From contig NZ_JBFRXN010000002.1 of assembly GCF_040947875.1 (NCBI RefSeq), forward strand, positions 3,224,001-3,288,000: a stretch of 64,000 bases of DNA, in the 5' to 3' direction. Each line of letters opens with the position of its first letter. Positions within the stretch are counted from its first letter, which is position 1. The DNA comes from Pseudomonas sp. MYb118 (GTDB lineage Bacteria > Pseudomonadota > Gammaproteobacteria > Pseudomonadales > Pseudomonadaceae). The position numbers and the translations under genes are program-made. This document shows, piece after piece, positions 8,101 to 16,808 of this stretch. The notes below the pieces were generated by a model. The model did not search any database. It was not told where the DNA came from and worked only from the letters and a program-made list of their open reading frames with translations.

Positions 8101-8466
8101 ATGCCTCACCTGCACATGGAATACACCGCCAATCTTCCCGAGCTGAATGCCGATGTGGCGTTGCTGCGGTTCAACAATGCGCTGGTGGCTTCCGGTCAGT
8201 TCGCGGCCGAGTCCGATATCAAGAGCCGTGCGGTGAAGGTCGAGACGTTCAAGGTCGGCACCGCCTTGAACGAACGTGCGTTCGTGTACGTCAATCTGGC
8301 GCTGTTGAGTGGCCGCTCGCCACAGATCAAGAAGCAGTTGTCGGAAAGCCTGCTGGCCGTGGCCCAGGACCTGTGTCCGTGGCCGGCCGGTGTTGAAGTG
8401 CAGTTGGCGGTGGAGATCGTCGATATGGATCGCGAGTCCTACAGCAAGGTCCTGATCAACAACTGA
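8101..8466 (+). CDS. 5-carboxymethyl-2-hydroxymuconate delta-isomerase-like tautomerase
   Basis: A 121-residue protein of the CHMI/tautomerase superfamily. It begins MPHLHMEY, giving the catalytic Pro once Met is removed, and shows the family segments FKVGTALNERAFVYVNLALLSGRS and VEVQLAVEIVDMDRESYSKV. CHMI acts in homoprotocatechuate meta-cleavage, but no other gene of that pathway is in the window, so the real substrate may differ. It ends 3 bases before the stop of a convergent LysR gene. Confidence 0.88.
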   Translation: MPHLHMEYTANLPELNADVALLRFNNALVASGQFAAESDIKSRAVKVETFKVGTALNERAFVYVNLALLSGRSPQIKKQLSESLLAVAQDLCPWPAGVEVQLAVEIVDMDRESYSKVLINN

Positions 8467-8469
8467 GTT

Positions 8470-9405
8470 TCAGCGCAGGCCATGCTCGGCGCAGGCCTGC
8501 ACGATCTGTTCGCGAAACCACGTATTGCTAGCGTTCTGCTCGGCATGCGGGCTCCACTGCATGTCGAGGGTGAAACCCGGCAGACCTTCGGGTGCCTCGC
8601 AGTGAGTGAAAGCGGCTTCGCTGGCGAGCAAGCGCTGGATTCGGCGGGGCATGGCAAGGATGTAGTCGGTGCCGACAATCAACTTCAGTGCCGCGCCGTA
8701 GCTGTTGGCACGTGCGACGACGTGTCGTGTCTGCGCCTGTTGTGCCAGCCAGCCGTCCACCATGTTGGTGCTGGATATCCACGGGGTCGGAAACACGTGC
8801 CGGCGCTGGGCGAAGGTTTGCAGGCTCAAGCGCGGTTCCAGGGGCGCCGCGTCTTTGTCGAAGACGCAGACCAGTTCGTCCTCCAGCAGTGTCCGGAAGT
8901 TGAAGTCGGCAGGCTGGCGATGGAAGTTCGGACCGAAGCCAATCACCAGATCGAGACTGCCGTCGCGCAACGCATCGGCGGGGATATCGGTTTCGAGTTT
9001 TTGCACGTTGATCACCACGGGCAATGCCGCCGCGTCAAAACGCTTCAACAGGCATGGCAGGATCAGTTGCTCGAAGTATTCCGGTGCGCAAACGTTGAAG
9101 GTCACCACCCCGGAGGCGGGGTCGAAGGCCGGAGCGGTGGCATGGCACAGGTTGATGCTTTCCAGGATCTTCAGCACGTGGGTGTACATGCTGCTGGCTT
9201 TGCCGGTGGGTCGCATACCGGCGCGGGTATTGATGAATAACTCGTCGGCAAAACCGGTGCGCAGTTTTTTCAGGCAATAACTCACGGTGGACTGGCTGAC
9301 GCAGAGCGCCTCGGAGACATCGGTGACACTGTTGCGCTCGTACAGGGCGATAAACACCATGAGGTCCTGCATGTCGAGTTTTCGAAGCAAGTTACTGTTC
9401 AGCAT
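8470..9405 (-). CDS. LysR-family transcriptional regulator
   Basis: A 311-residue LTTR with an N-terminal HTH (LMVFIALYERNSVTDVSEAL, SQSTVSYCLKKLR, FINTRAGMRPT), in the same branch as the 7117 gene. The effector domain starts near residue 100 (VVTFNVCAPEYFEQL). It lies 120 bases downstream of an MFS gene on the same strand, with an inverted repeat (9422-9461) directly before its start, which suggests its own promoter or autoregulation. Targets are unknown. Confidence 0.9.
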   Translation of the reverse strand: MLNSNLLRKLDMQDLMVFIALYERNSVTDVSEALCVSQSTVSYCLKKLRTGFADELFINTRAGMRPTGKASSMYTHVLKILESINLCHATAPAFDPASGVVTFNVCAPEYFEQLILPCLLKRFDAAALPVVINVQKLETDIPADALRDGSLDLVIGFGPNFHRQPADFNFRTLLEDELVCVFDKDAAPLEPRLSLQTFAQRRHVFPTPWISSTNMVDGWLAQQAQTRHVVARANSYGAALKLIVGTDYILAMPRRIQRLLASEAAFTHCEAPEGLPGFTLDMQWSPHAEQNASNTWFREQIVQACAEHGLR

Positions 9406-9421
9406 CCATTCTTCTCGCTGT

Positions 9422-9461
9422 GATCCTTGCGCTGATTGCGCGCAAACTCGTGCGAAGGATC
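9422..9461 (-). promoter_or_regulatory. Inverted repeat upstream of LysR gene
   Basis: GATCCTT (9422-9428) and AAGGATC pair across a GC-rich interior, ending 17 bases before the LysR start. There is no T-run, so an operator or leader hairpin is more likely than a terminator. Rests only on the visible symmetry. Confidence 0.3.
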
Positions 9462-9525
9462 CTAGCGGAACGGTGGTGCCAAGAGAATGGCCTGTAGGTG
9501 GTTTCGCTGTCTTGCGTCGCCCAGG

Positions 9526-10710
9526 TCAGCGAATGTGGCGCGCGTAATGCCGTGGGTTGAAACGCAGGACCATCAGCAGCATCAACACCATGATGCCGGT
9601 GAGTGACCACCAGGCCCATTCGAAACTGCCCAACTGATCGCGGATCATGCCGGCGATCAGCGGTGACAGGCCGGCGATCAGGTAGCCTATGCCCTGGACG
9701 AAGGCGGTCAGCGCACCCGCCCGTTGTGGGTTGTCCAGGTGATCCAGCGAAACGATCAGGCTCATCGGGAACAGTCCGCCGATGCCCAGCCCCAGCAGGC
9801 ATGGCCACAACAGGCTCAGGTGCTGCGGGCTGAGGATCAGGCCGAGGAAACCGGCGATGATCAACACCAGCAAGGCAACCAGTACCCCGCGTCGATCACG
9901 GCTGCGATTGGCGATCATGGGCGTCAGCAGGCCGGACACCACCTCCATGGCCGTCAGGAAACCGAGCAGCAATCCGCTGTTCTGTTCACTCCAGCCTTTT
10001 TCCACGTAGTACGGTGCCAGCCAGGCCAGCACACAGGTGTAGGACGCGGTCCCCAGGCCAAAGAAGATCGCCAGCAACCAGGCGCGGGAATTGGCCAGGA
10101 ATGAGCTGTTTCGTTGAGCCTGAACGGGCAAGGTTGGCACCATCGAGCGCAGGCCCCACCAGCACAGCAACGCCGCCAGCGCCAATAGTGCCCAGATCGC
10201 CAGGCCCATGCGCCAGCTGTCGGTGTACGTCATCACCAGTGGGGCAAAGGATGCGGCAATCGCGGCGCCACCCATGATCGACGTGACGTACAGCCCCATG
10301 CACACGGCAACGTGTTCGCTGAACCGGGTTTTGATCAGCGCCGGCATCAACGCCTGGATCAGCGCAATGCCGACGCCCGCCAGCACCGCGCTGAGGATCA
10401 GTTCGAGCGCGGAGTCGAGGAACAGGCGTGATGCCGTCGCCAGGCCGATGATCAGCAGCGACACCACCACGGTGCGTTGTGCCCCCAGCCATTGGCTGAT
10501 GCGCAGGCCAAAGAACATCGCCAGTCCCATGGCCATCAACGGCAGCATGGTCAGCAGCGAGGCCAGGCTGAAGCTCAGGTCGATGTCGCCGCGCATGGCC
10601 TTGAGCAGCGGACCCACGGCGGCCATGGAGGGGCGCAGGTTCAGCGCGACGAGCATGAGGGTGAACATCAGCAGAAGGGCGGGGCGGGAGGTGGCGCGGG
10701 TGGTTTCCAT
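9526..10710 (-). CDS. MFS transporter, CynX/NimT-like
   Basis: A 394-residue, 12-TM major facilitator. MLVALNLRPSMAAVGPLLKAM is characteristic of the cyanate/nitroimidazole (CynX/NimT/YeaN) group. ATG 10710 is chosen because AAGGT lies upstream and the earlier frame adds a non-conserved Pro/Ala tail. Substrates of this group are poorly known; export of small toxic compounds is usual. It precedes the LysR gene at 8470-9405 on the same strand. Confidence 0.88.
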   Translation of the reverse strand: METTRATSRPALLLMFTLMLVALNLRPSMAAVGPLLKAMRGDIDLSFSLASLLTMLPLMAMGLAMFFGLRISQWLGAQRTVVVSLLIIGLATASRLFLDSALELILSAVLAGVGIALIQALMPALIKTRFSEHVAVCMGLYVTSIMGGAAIAASFAPLVMTYTDSWRMGLAIWALLALAALLCWWGLRSMVPTLPVQAQRNSSFLANSRAWLLAIFFGLGTASYTCVLAWLAPYYVEKGWSEQNSGLLLGFLTAMEVVSGLLTPMIANRSRDRRGVLVALLVLIIAGFLGLILSPQHLSLLWPCLLGLGIGGLFPMSLIVSLDHLDNPQRAGALTAFVQGIGYLIAGLSPLIAGMIRDQLGSFEWAWWSLTGIMVLMLLMVLRFNPRHYARHIR

Positions 10711-10808
10711 GGTCGGACCTTGATGGGCGAGGGGGCAATTACATGCGCCAGGGGCGGGGGCTCGCAAATCAGAAAGTCCGGGGTGGTATTTAGAAATTAA
10801 ATACTGCC

Positions 10809-10905
10809 CCCCTGTGGGAGCGGGCTTGCTCGCGAAGGCGGTGTGTCAGCAACCATTGAATTGACTGACACACCGTATTCGCGAGCAAGCCCGCTCCCAC
10901 AGGGG
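10809..10905. repeat. REPIN (REP doublet) 1
   Basis: Two 27-bp perfectly complementary arms of the form CCCTGTGGGAGCGGGCTTG face each other. They enclose a second inverted repeat (GGTGTGTCAG/CTGACACACC), so the whole unit folds into one long hairpin. It sits in the 496-bp gap between the MFS gene and the glutamine-synthetase-like gene; the rest of that gap shows only short GC hairpins. Confidence 0.9.
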
Positions 10906-11206
10906 AGGCACGGTGTATCCGGAATGTTTAGCCAACCCCAAACCAAAGTTCTTCAAATCCCGATTTAACGGCTTATCCCGCCATGTGACGCTGCTGACCA
11001 TCTGTTAACCGCGGTCTTCTCTATGGACGGTTGTCCGGTCGCACTCCCTTCCGAACTCGCCTTCTGGGCGTTGTGGCACTGTCGCCACGCGCGCCCGCCG
11101 GATTCTTTTCTTTCCCGTTGATGATTCCTACAGGTCCCGTGTGATGCACCGGGATCAAATCGGCAGCGCCTGCGCGTTTGCCTGACGCGCAAATAAGAGA
11201 ATTCCC

Positions 11207-12589
11207 ATGAGTTGTGCCACAACCGCTTTCGCCACCCCGCAAGAAGCCCTGACTTTTCTGCAACAGAACCCGGATATCGAGATGTTCGAGTTGTTCATCC
11301 TCGACAACAACGGCGTGCCCAGGGGCAAGCTGTTGCACCGTGATGAGCTGCTGGCGGTGTACGAAAGCGGGCGCCCCTTGCCCAGCACCATCCTCGGTCT
11401 GACCATCAATGGGGATGACGTTGAAAACTCCGGGCTGGTCTGGGATGTCGGTGACATCGACTGCCGTGCCTACCCGATCAGCGGCAGCCTGACGCGCATG
11501 CCGTGGCGCCTGATCCCGACCGCTGCCGTGCAGGTCAGCATGCACCCCAGGGAGGGCATGCCGGCGACCATTGCCGACCCTAGGCATTTGCTGGCGAAGG
11601 TGATCGAAGGATTACAGGCCGACGGTTATTACCCGGTGATGGCGGCGGAGCTGGAGTTCTACCTGCTGGACCAGCAGCGCGACAGCCACGGTCGGCCGCA
11701 ACCGGCGCGGGACGTCGACGGTGGCCGACCGCGGGGCACTCAGGTCTACGGGTTGCGTGAGCTGGAGCAGATCGAACCGTTCCTCGCCGACCTCTACAAC
11801 GCCTGCAAGCTGCAAGGCATTCCGGCGCGTACGGCCATTTCCGAATACGCGCCGGGGCAGGTCGAGATCACGCTGGAACATCGCAATGACGCATTGCAGG
11901 CGATGGACGAAGCCGTGCGCTACAAGCGCCTGGTCAAAGGTGTGGCCCACAAGCATGGGATGACCGCGTGCTTCATGGCCAAGCCGTTCGATGACCTGGC
12001 CGGCACCGGCATGCACATGCACGTCAGCCTGGCGGACCAGGAGGGCAATAACCTGTTTGCCAGTGAAGCTGCCGACGGAACGCCACTGCTGCGGCACGCG
12101 GTGGGTGGCATGTTGAGTTCCCTGCTCGACTCTCTGTTGTTGTTCTGTCCGAATGCCAACTCCTACCGCCGGTTCCAGACCAACAGTTACGCGCCGCTGG
12201 CGGCGACCTGGGGCGTCGATAACCGCACGGTGAGCTTGCGCGTTCCGGGTGGCCCGGCGTACTCGCGCCACATCGAACACCGCATCTGCGGCGCCGACGC
12301 CAACCCCTACCTGGCGGCCGCGGCGATCCTGGCCGGTATCCATCGTGGCATTCGCGAGCAACGGGACCCGGGCGCGCCGGTAGAAGGCAACGGTTACGCT
12401 CAGGCCACCAACCTGTTGCCCACCGATTGGCTGACCACCTTGCGCGCTCTTGAAGCGTCGAGCTGGGCGCGGGAAGCCTTCGGCAACGAATTCCTCGGGG
12501 TCTACCTGGCGGTCAAACGTGCCGAGTACCGGCAGTTCATGGGGGAAGTCGGAGAGCAGGATTGGCGCTGGTACCTGAATCAGGCCTGA
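11207..12589 (+). CDS. Glutamine-synthetase family protein (gamma-glutamylpolyamine synthetase type)
   Basis: A 460-residue GS-fold ligase: beta-grasp N-terminus, then the catalytic domain with AAELEFYLLD (metal Glu), APGQVEITLEH, GTGMHMHVSL and NSYRRFQTNSYAP. It lacks the long glutamine-synthetase-I adenylylation region, and NGDDVENSGLVWDVGDIDC is typical of PuuA/SpuI-like enzymes, which glutamylate putrescine or other polyamines. The polyamine is inferred. It is monocistronic here, with its own terminator at 12631, whereas Pseudomonas pau/spu genes are usually clustered with transport genes. Confidence 0.85.
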   Translation: MSCATTAFATPQEALTFLQQNPDIEMFELFILDNNGVPRGKLLHRDELLAVYESGRPLPSTILGLTINGDDVENSGLVWDVGDIDCRAYPISGSLTRMPWRLIPTAAVQVSMHPREGMPATIADPRHLLAKVIEGLQADGYYPVMAAELEFYLLDQQRDSHGRPQPARDVDGGRPRGTQVYGLRELEQIEPFLADLYNACKLQGIPARTAISEYAPGQVEITLEHRNDALQAMDEAVRYKRLVKGVAHKHGMTACFMAKPFDDLAGTGMHMHVSLADQEGNNLFASEAADGTPLLRHAVGGMLSSLLDSLLLFCPNANSYRRFQTNSYAPLAATWGVDNRTVSLRVPGGPAYSRHIEHRICGADANPYLAAAAILAGIHRGIREQRDPGAPVEGNGYAQATNLLPTDWLTTLRALEASSWAREAFGNEFLGVYLAVKRAEYRQFMGEVGEQDWRWYLNQA

Positions 12590-12630
12590 ACCATTCTCAA
12601 ATACAACGCCTGTTTTACGTTAATGCTACA

Positions 12631-12656
12631 AGCCAACTAATCGTTGGCTTCTTTTT
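12631..12656 (+). terminator. Rho-independent terminator after the glutamine-synthetase-like gene
   Basis: AGCCAAC-TAATC-GTTGGCT (7-bp perfect stem) is followed by TCTTTTT, 41 bases after the stop codon. Confidence 0.8.
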
Positions 12657-12717
12657 CACAAAAAATTGATGGTCGGCTGCCCAAAATTGATGCTGTTGCG
12701 ATAAATGAAATTTTCAC
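12653..12717 (+). promoter_or_regulatory. Two TTTTCAC motifs upstream of eptA (possible ColR half-sites)
   Basis: TTTTCAC occurs at 12653-12659 and 12711-12717 in the AT-rich eptA leader. It equals the 3' half of the ColR box described in P. putida, whose regulon includes phosphoethanolamine transferases. The 5' halves match poorly, and the first copy overlaps the upstream terminator T-run. This is therefore only a candidate. Confidence 0.25.
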
Positions 12718-12757
12718 ATTTATCGACAACGCCTCTTTCAAGGAATAGCCGATTATC

Positions 12758-14407
12758 ATGTTGAAGTTCAAAGCCGTGCGCCCGGAATGGGTGACACTGA
12801 TTGCCAGCGCCTTTTTATTAATAGGTTTTAATTCGGTGCTGTGGCAGCACCTGTTCGAAATCACGGCCTCCGATACCAGGGGCGTGCTCATGCGCGTGGC
12901 GTTTGGCTTGATGATTCTGGCGGCCTTCAACATTGTCCTGACTTTGCTGGCGTTCCGGCCGGTGATGAAACCGTTGCTAACGTTTCTTTTCATGGTCAGC
13001 GCCGGTGTTGCATATTTCATGAGTCAATATGGGGTATTGATTGATACCGGCATGTTGCGAAACTTCGCACAAACCAATGCGACGGAAGTACGCGATTTAC
13101 TCTCATTTAAAATGTTCGCCTATATTGCATTGCTGGGTATTTTGCCTTCCTGGGTATTGTGGAAGACTCCCATCAATTACCGTCGCTGGCATCGGGAGTT
13201 ATTGAGCAAGTTATTGGTCAGTGTTGCCTCCGTTGCGGTGATCGGTGGCGTTGCACTGGGTAACTATCAGGGACTTTCCTCGCTGTTTCGCAATCATCAC
13301 GAGTTGCGGTTGATGGTGGTGCCCAGCAACTACGTGGGCGCTTCGCTCAGTTACTTGCGCGAGCAGGTCGTTTCGGCGCAGCAGCCATTTGTCCGCATCG
13401 GCGAAGACGCCGAGAAAAACCCGGCATGGCAGGCTCATCGCCGCAAATCACTGACCGTGCTGGTCGTGGGTGAAAGCGCCCGCGCCGAGAACTTCGGCGT
13501 GCTGGGGTACAACCGGGATACCACGCCTCAACTGGACAAGCAGGCGGGCCTGATCGCCTTTACGGACGTGCGCTCCTGCGGCACGGAAACCGCTGTTTCG
13601 GTACCGTGCATGTTCTCCAACATGGGCCGCAAGAACTACGACGCTGGCAAGGCCAAGAACGAAGAAGGCCTGCTGGATGTGCTCAAGCGCGCCGGGCTTG
13701 AGGTGATCTGGCGCGACAACCAGTCAGGCTGCAAAGGCACTTGCGATCGGGTCACGCTCGAAGATGTCAGCAACCTGAAAGACCCTGCCCTGTGCGCCAA
13801 CAGCGAGTGCCGCGATGAAATTCTGTTGCAGGGTTTGCAGCACTTCATCGACACCCTGGATAAAGACACCGTACTGGTGTTGCACCAGATGGGCAGTCAT
13901 GGGCCTGAGTATTTCAAGCGCTATCCGAAAGAGTACGAACGATTTACGCCGGTTTGCGAGAGCAATGCCCTCAACAATTGCAGTCGCGAAAGCATCGTCA
14001 ATGGTTACGACAATACGCTGGTGTACACCGACCATGTGCTCTCGACGCTGATCGACGTATTGCGCAGTAATCAGGACAAAGTAGACACCGCAATGCTGTA
14101 CATGTCCGACCACGGCGAATCCCTGGGCGAATACAACCTGTTCCTCCATGGCACGCCTTATATGTTGGCACCCGATCAGCAGAAGCACGTCGCCATGCTC
14201 GCCTGGTTCTCCGACAGCTATCAGAAGTCGTTCTCGGTCGACACACATTGCCTGCAACTGAGCCGCGACAAACCGTTGAGCCAGGACAACCTGTTCCACT
14301 CGATGCTCGGTCTGCTGGAGGTCAACAGCAAGGTCTACAACCAGGATCTGGATATGTTCGCCGGTTGTCGCGGTGCCGTGATCGACGGCGTGTTGGCCAA
14401 AGAGTAA
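12758..14407 (+). CDS. eptA: Lipid A phosphoethanolamine transferase
   Basis: A 549-residue inner-membrane enzyme. Five membrane segments lie within residues 10-170, followed by a periplasmic sulfatase-fold domain. VVGESARAENFG (metal Glu239), CGTETAVSVPC with the likely nucleophile Thr278, and YMSDHGESLGE and FLHGTPY for zinc binding are all present. Adding phosphoethanolamine to lipid A lowers negative charge and polymyxin binding; this is family knowledge. Its upstream region is AT-rich. PmrAB or ColRS control is plausible but unproven. Confidence 0.93.
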   Translation: MLKFKAVRPEWVTLIASAFLLIGFNSVLWQHLFEITASDTRGVLMRVAFGLMILAAFNIVLTLLAFRPVMKPLLTFLFMVSAGVAYFMSQYGVLIDTGMLRNFAQTNATEVRDLLSFKMFAYIALLGILPSWVLWKTPINYRRWHRELLSKLLVSVASVAVIGGVALGNYQGLSSLFRNHHELRLMVVPSNYVGASLSYLREQVVSAQQPFVRIGEDAEKNPAWQAHRRKSLTVLVVGESARAENFGVLGYNRDTTPQLDKQAGLIAFTDVRSCGTETAVSVPCMFSNMGRKNYDAGKAKNEEGLLDVLKRAGLEVIWRDNQSGCKGTCDRVTLEDVSNLKDPALCANSECRDEILLQGLQHFIDTLDKDTVLVLHQMGSHGPEYFKRYPKEYERFTPVCESNALNNCSRESIVNGYDNTLVYTDHVLSTLIDVLRSNQDKVDTAMLYMSDHGESLGEYNLFLHGTPYMLAPDQQKHVAMLAWFSDSYQKSFSVDTHCLQLSRDKPLSQDNLFHSMLGLLEVNSKVYNQDLDMFAGCRGAVIDGVLAKE

Positions 14408-14476
14408 CGCTCACGACCTTTTTTTCACCTGGCGGACATTAACCTGCGGTCCGCCAGACTATTCCTACAAGAGCCC

Positions 14477-15142
14477 ATGCACATGCCCGCGCAGCCCCCA
14501 TCCGCCATCGAACTCGAGTTCGCCCGGCGTCACGACGAAGAACACGCCCGCGTCTGTTTGCAGCCGCGTCCCCGTGGCCTCGCCGGGCGCCTGGCGTTCT
14601 GGCGTGACGAGCAGTTGGTGCGCAATGCGCTCAAGGTGGCCGGCGAGCCGGGGCTTATTCTGGATGTTGCCTGTGGGGCAGGGCGTTTCTGGCCGGTGCT
14701 GGCCGAACACGCCAACCGGGTGATTCTGGCTTGCGATCCTTCTCGCCAGATGCTGGATCACGCGCCGACCCATCATCCGCAACAGCTGTTGAAACGGATC
14801 AAGACCTTCCAGAGTTCGGCGTTCAACATCGGTTTGTCGGCAAACGCGGTGGACTGCATTTTTTGCATGCAACTGTTTCAACACGTCACCCGGCCAGAGG
14901 ATCGCCTGGCCATGCTGGCTGAGTTCCACCGGGTCAGCCGCGATACGGTGATCGTCGCGGTGCAAGTCGATGCTCACTTGAAGCGCAACCCCCCGGCTGA
15001 CGCGGCAGCGGCGCTAAAGCCGGCCGACAGGGCGCAAGTCGAGCGCGAGTTCCGGCAGGCGGGTTTCAGCCTGCTCAGCCATCAGGACTACCTGCCGGGG
15101 GGCGTGCGTAAGCGCGTCTACGTTCTGAGTAAGACTCTGTAA
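14477..15142 (+). CDS. Class I SAM-dependent methyltransferase
   Basis: A 221-residue Rossmann methyltransferase. Motif I is LILDVACGAGRFWPVL (about residues 60-75), the acidic residue of motif II lies in VILACDPSRQML, and motif IV is VDCIFCMQLFQHV. Substrate unknown; the fold resembles UbiE/COQ5-like small-molecule methylases. It lies 69 bases after eptA and has its own terminator. ATG 14483 is an equally possible start. Confidence 0.8.
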   Translation: MHMPAQPPSAIELEFARRHDEEHARVCLQPRPRGLAGRLAFWRDEQLVRNALKVAGEPGLILDVACGAGRFWPVLAEHANRVILACDPSRQMLDHAPTHHPQQLLKRIKTFQSSAFNIGLSANAVDCIFCMQLFQHVTRPEDRLAMLAEFHRVSRDTVIVAVQVDAHLKRNPPADAAAALKPADRAQVEREFRQAGFSLLSHQDYLPGGVRKRVYVLSKTL

Positions 15143-15162
15143 CCTCCCTCTATCAGACAATT

Positions 15163-15185
15163 CTTGCCTTCGGGCAGGTTTTTTC
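15163..15185 (+). terminator. Rho-independent terminator after the methyltransferase gene
   Basis: CTTGCC-TTCG-GGCAGG, a 6-bp stem with a UUCG tetraloop and one G-U pair, is followed by TTTTTT. Confidence 0.75.
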
Positions 15186-15265
15186 GCTAAAGCTCTTGTT
15201 TAGTGAATGCGCGGAATTCGCCGGCGGCGATATATACTGCGCGCCATTCTTCAAGGGAGAGCCGT

Positions 15266-16399
15266 GTGGCCATCGATATTCACTGGATTCGCGACAACGA
15301 TAGCCTCGCCCGGTTTTGTGCCGAGTGGCAGCAGCTTCCCTACGTTGCCCTCGACACCGAATTCATGCGGGTCGACACCTTTTATCCGATCGCAGGCCTG
15401 CTGCAGGTCGGCGATGGCGTACGTGCCTACCTGATCGACCCGTTGACCATCGACAACTGGCAACCGTTGGCCGCGCTGCTGGAGAACCCGGCCGTGGTCA
15501 AGGTGCTCCATGCCTGCAGCGAAGACCTCGAAGTGCTGTTGCGCCTGACGGGCAGCCTGCCGGCGCCGCTGTTCGACACGCAGTTGGCCGCCGCCTATCT
15601 GAACCTCGGGTTCTCCATTGGCTACTCGCGGCTGGTGCAGGAGGTACTTGGCATCGAGTTGCCCAAGGGCGAGACCCGTTCCGACTGGCTGCAACGCCCC
15701 CTGTCAGAGACGCAGATCAGCTACGCCGCTGAAGACGCCCTGCACCTTGCAGAAGTCTTCGTACAGCTGCGTCCGAAGCTGTCTGACGACAAGTACGCCT
15801 GGGTGCTGGAAGACGGCGCCGAGCTGGTGGCCAACCTGCGCCGCGAAATCGACCCGTACGAGGTCTATCGCGATGCCAAACTGGCCTGGAAACTCTCCCG
15901 TGCCCAACTCGCCGTTTTGCGCGAGCTCTGTGCCTGGCGCGAACGCGAAGCCCGCGCCCGCGACCTGCCGCGCAATCGCATCATCCGTGAACATTCGCTG
16001 TGGCCGCTGGCGCGAACGCAACCGGACAGCCTTGCGGCGCTGGGTAAAATCGAAGACATGCACCCGCGCACCGTGCGCCAGGATGGCGAATTTCTGCTGG
16101 ACCTGATCAAGCGTTCGGGCAGTGTGCCGCCCGATCAGTGGCCGCCTGCCGTTGCCGAGCCTTTACCGGTGGAGGCCGCCGCGCTGCTCAAGCAGTTGAA
16201 AGCCATCGGCCAGGCTGAGGCCGAGCGCCTGGCCATCGTGCCAGAGCTGATGCTGCGCAAGAAAACCCTGGAAGCGCTGCTCAAGAGCGGCTTCCCCAAC
16301 GGTCCTTACCAATTGCCTGATTCGCTGCGTGGCTGGCGCCGCGAGTTGATGGGCCAGGCGCTGCTCGACAGCCTGGTCGCCGCCGGAGAACAGCCTTGA
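15266..16399 (+). CDS. rnd: Ribonuclease D
   Basis: A 3'-5' exoribonuclease for tRNA 3' maturation. From GTG 15266 (ribosome site AAGGGAGA) it has 377 residues, the usual Pseudomonas length; the frame extends further upstream without similarity. The DEDDy nuclease residues are visible: ALDTEF (Asp30, Glu32), the Asp of [10 protein letters not shown], and Tyr/Asp in [10 protein letters not shown]. An HRDC domain follows ([19 protein letters not shown]). It overlaps ycgL, as in other Pseudomonas. Confidence 0.95.
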   Translation: MAIDIHWIRDNDSLARFCAEWQQLPYVALDTEFMRVDTFYPIAGLLQVGDGVRAYLIDPLTIDNWQPLAALLENPAVVKVLHACSEDLEVLLRLTGSLPAPLFDTQLAAAYLNLGFSIGYSRLVQEVLGIELPKGETRSDWLQRPLSETQISYAAEDALHLAEVFVQLRPKLSDDKYAWVLEDGAELVANLRREIDPYEVYRDAKLAWKLSRAQLAVLRELCAWREREARARDLPRNRIIREHSLWPLARTQPDSLAALGKIEDMHPRTVRQDGEFLLDLIKRSGSVPPDQWPPAVAEPLPVEAAALLKQLKAIGQAEAERLAIVPELMLRKKTLEALLKSGFPNGPYQLPDSLRGWRRELMGQALLDSLVAAGEQP

Positions 16400-16689
16400 A
16401 ACGTATTTGCTCCATCTACCGCAGTTCGAAGAAAAACGAGATGTACCTCTATGTGCTCAAGAGCGATGCGCTGGAGCGCGTGCCCGAGCCGCTGCTGGCT
16501 GCCTTCGGCAAGGCCATCCACGCGTTCGACCTGGTGCTGACCCCCGAGCGCAAGCTGTCACGCGAGGACATCACCGTGGTCCTGGAAAACCTCGAAAAGC
16601 AAGGCTATCACCTGCAGATGCCGCCGGCCGAGGAAGAGTACATCGAGCATTTGCCCGAAGAGTTGCTGCGACGCAACGACCCGGTGTAA
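16396..16689 (+). CDS. YcgL-domain protein
   Basis: A 97-residue YcgL/DUF709 protein ([20 protein letters not shown], then [19 protein letters not shown]). It starts with TTG at 16396, whose last bases overlap the rnd stop (TTGA), implying coupling; no better start exists. The function of YcgL is not established, but the rnd-ycgL pairing is conserved in gamma-proteobacteria and suggests a role near RNA metabolism. Confidence 0.9.
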   Translation: MKRICSIYRSSKKNEMYLYVLKSDALERVPEPLLAAFGKAIHAFDLVLTPERKLSREDITVVLENLEKQGYHLQMPPAEEEYIEHLPEELLRRNDPV

Positions 16690-16808
16690 CCGGCAGACAG
16701 GCTCTGTTCAGAGTCGGCGTGAAATACTGGAATGATTTTGGCGATGGCCATGTCGAGGGGCGAGATTGCCTCGGTGGCCGTCTGCACTGCTTTTGAAAGG
16801 TTTGAACC

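Noticed and set aside
11081..11100. Sigma-54 promoter before the glutamine-synthetase-like gene (GTGGCACTGTCGCC)
   Set aside because: TGGCAC is present but the required TTGC(A/T) 5 bases later is missing.
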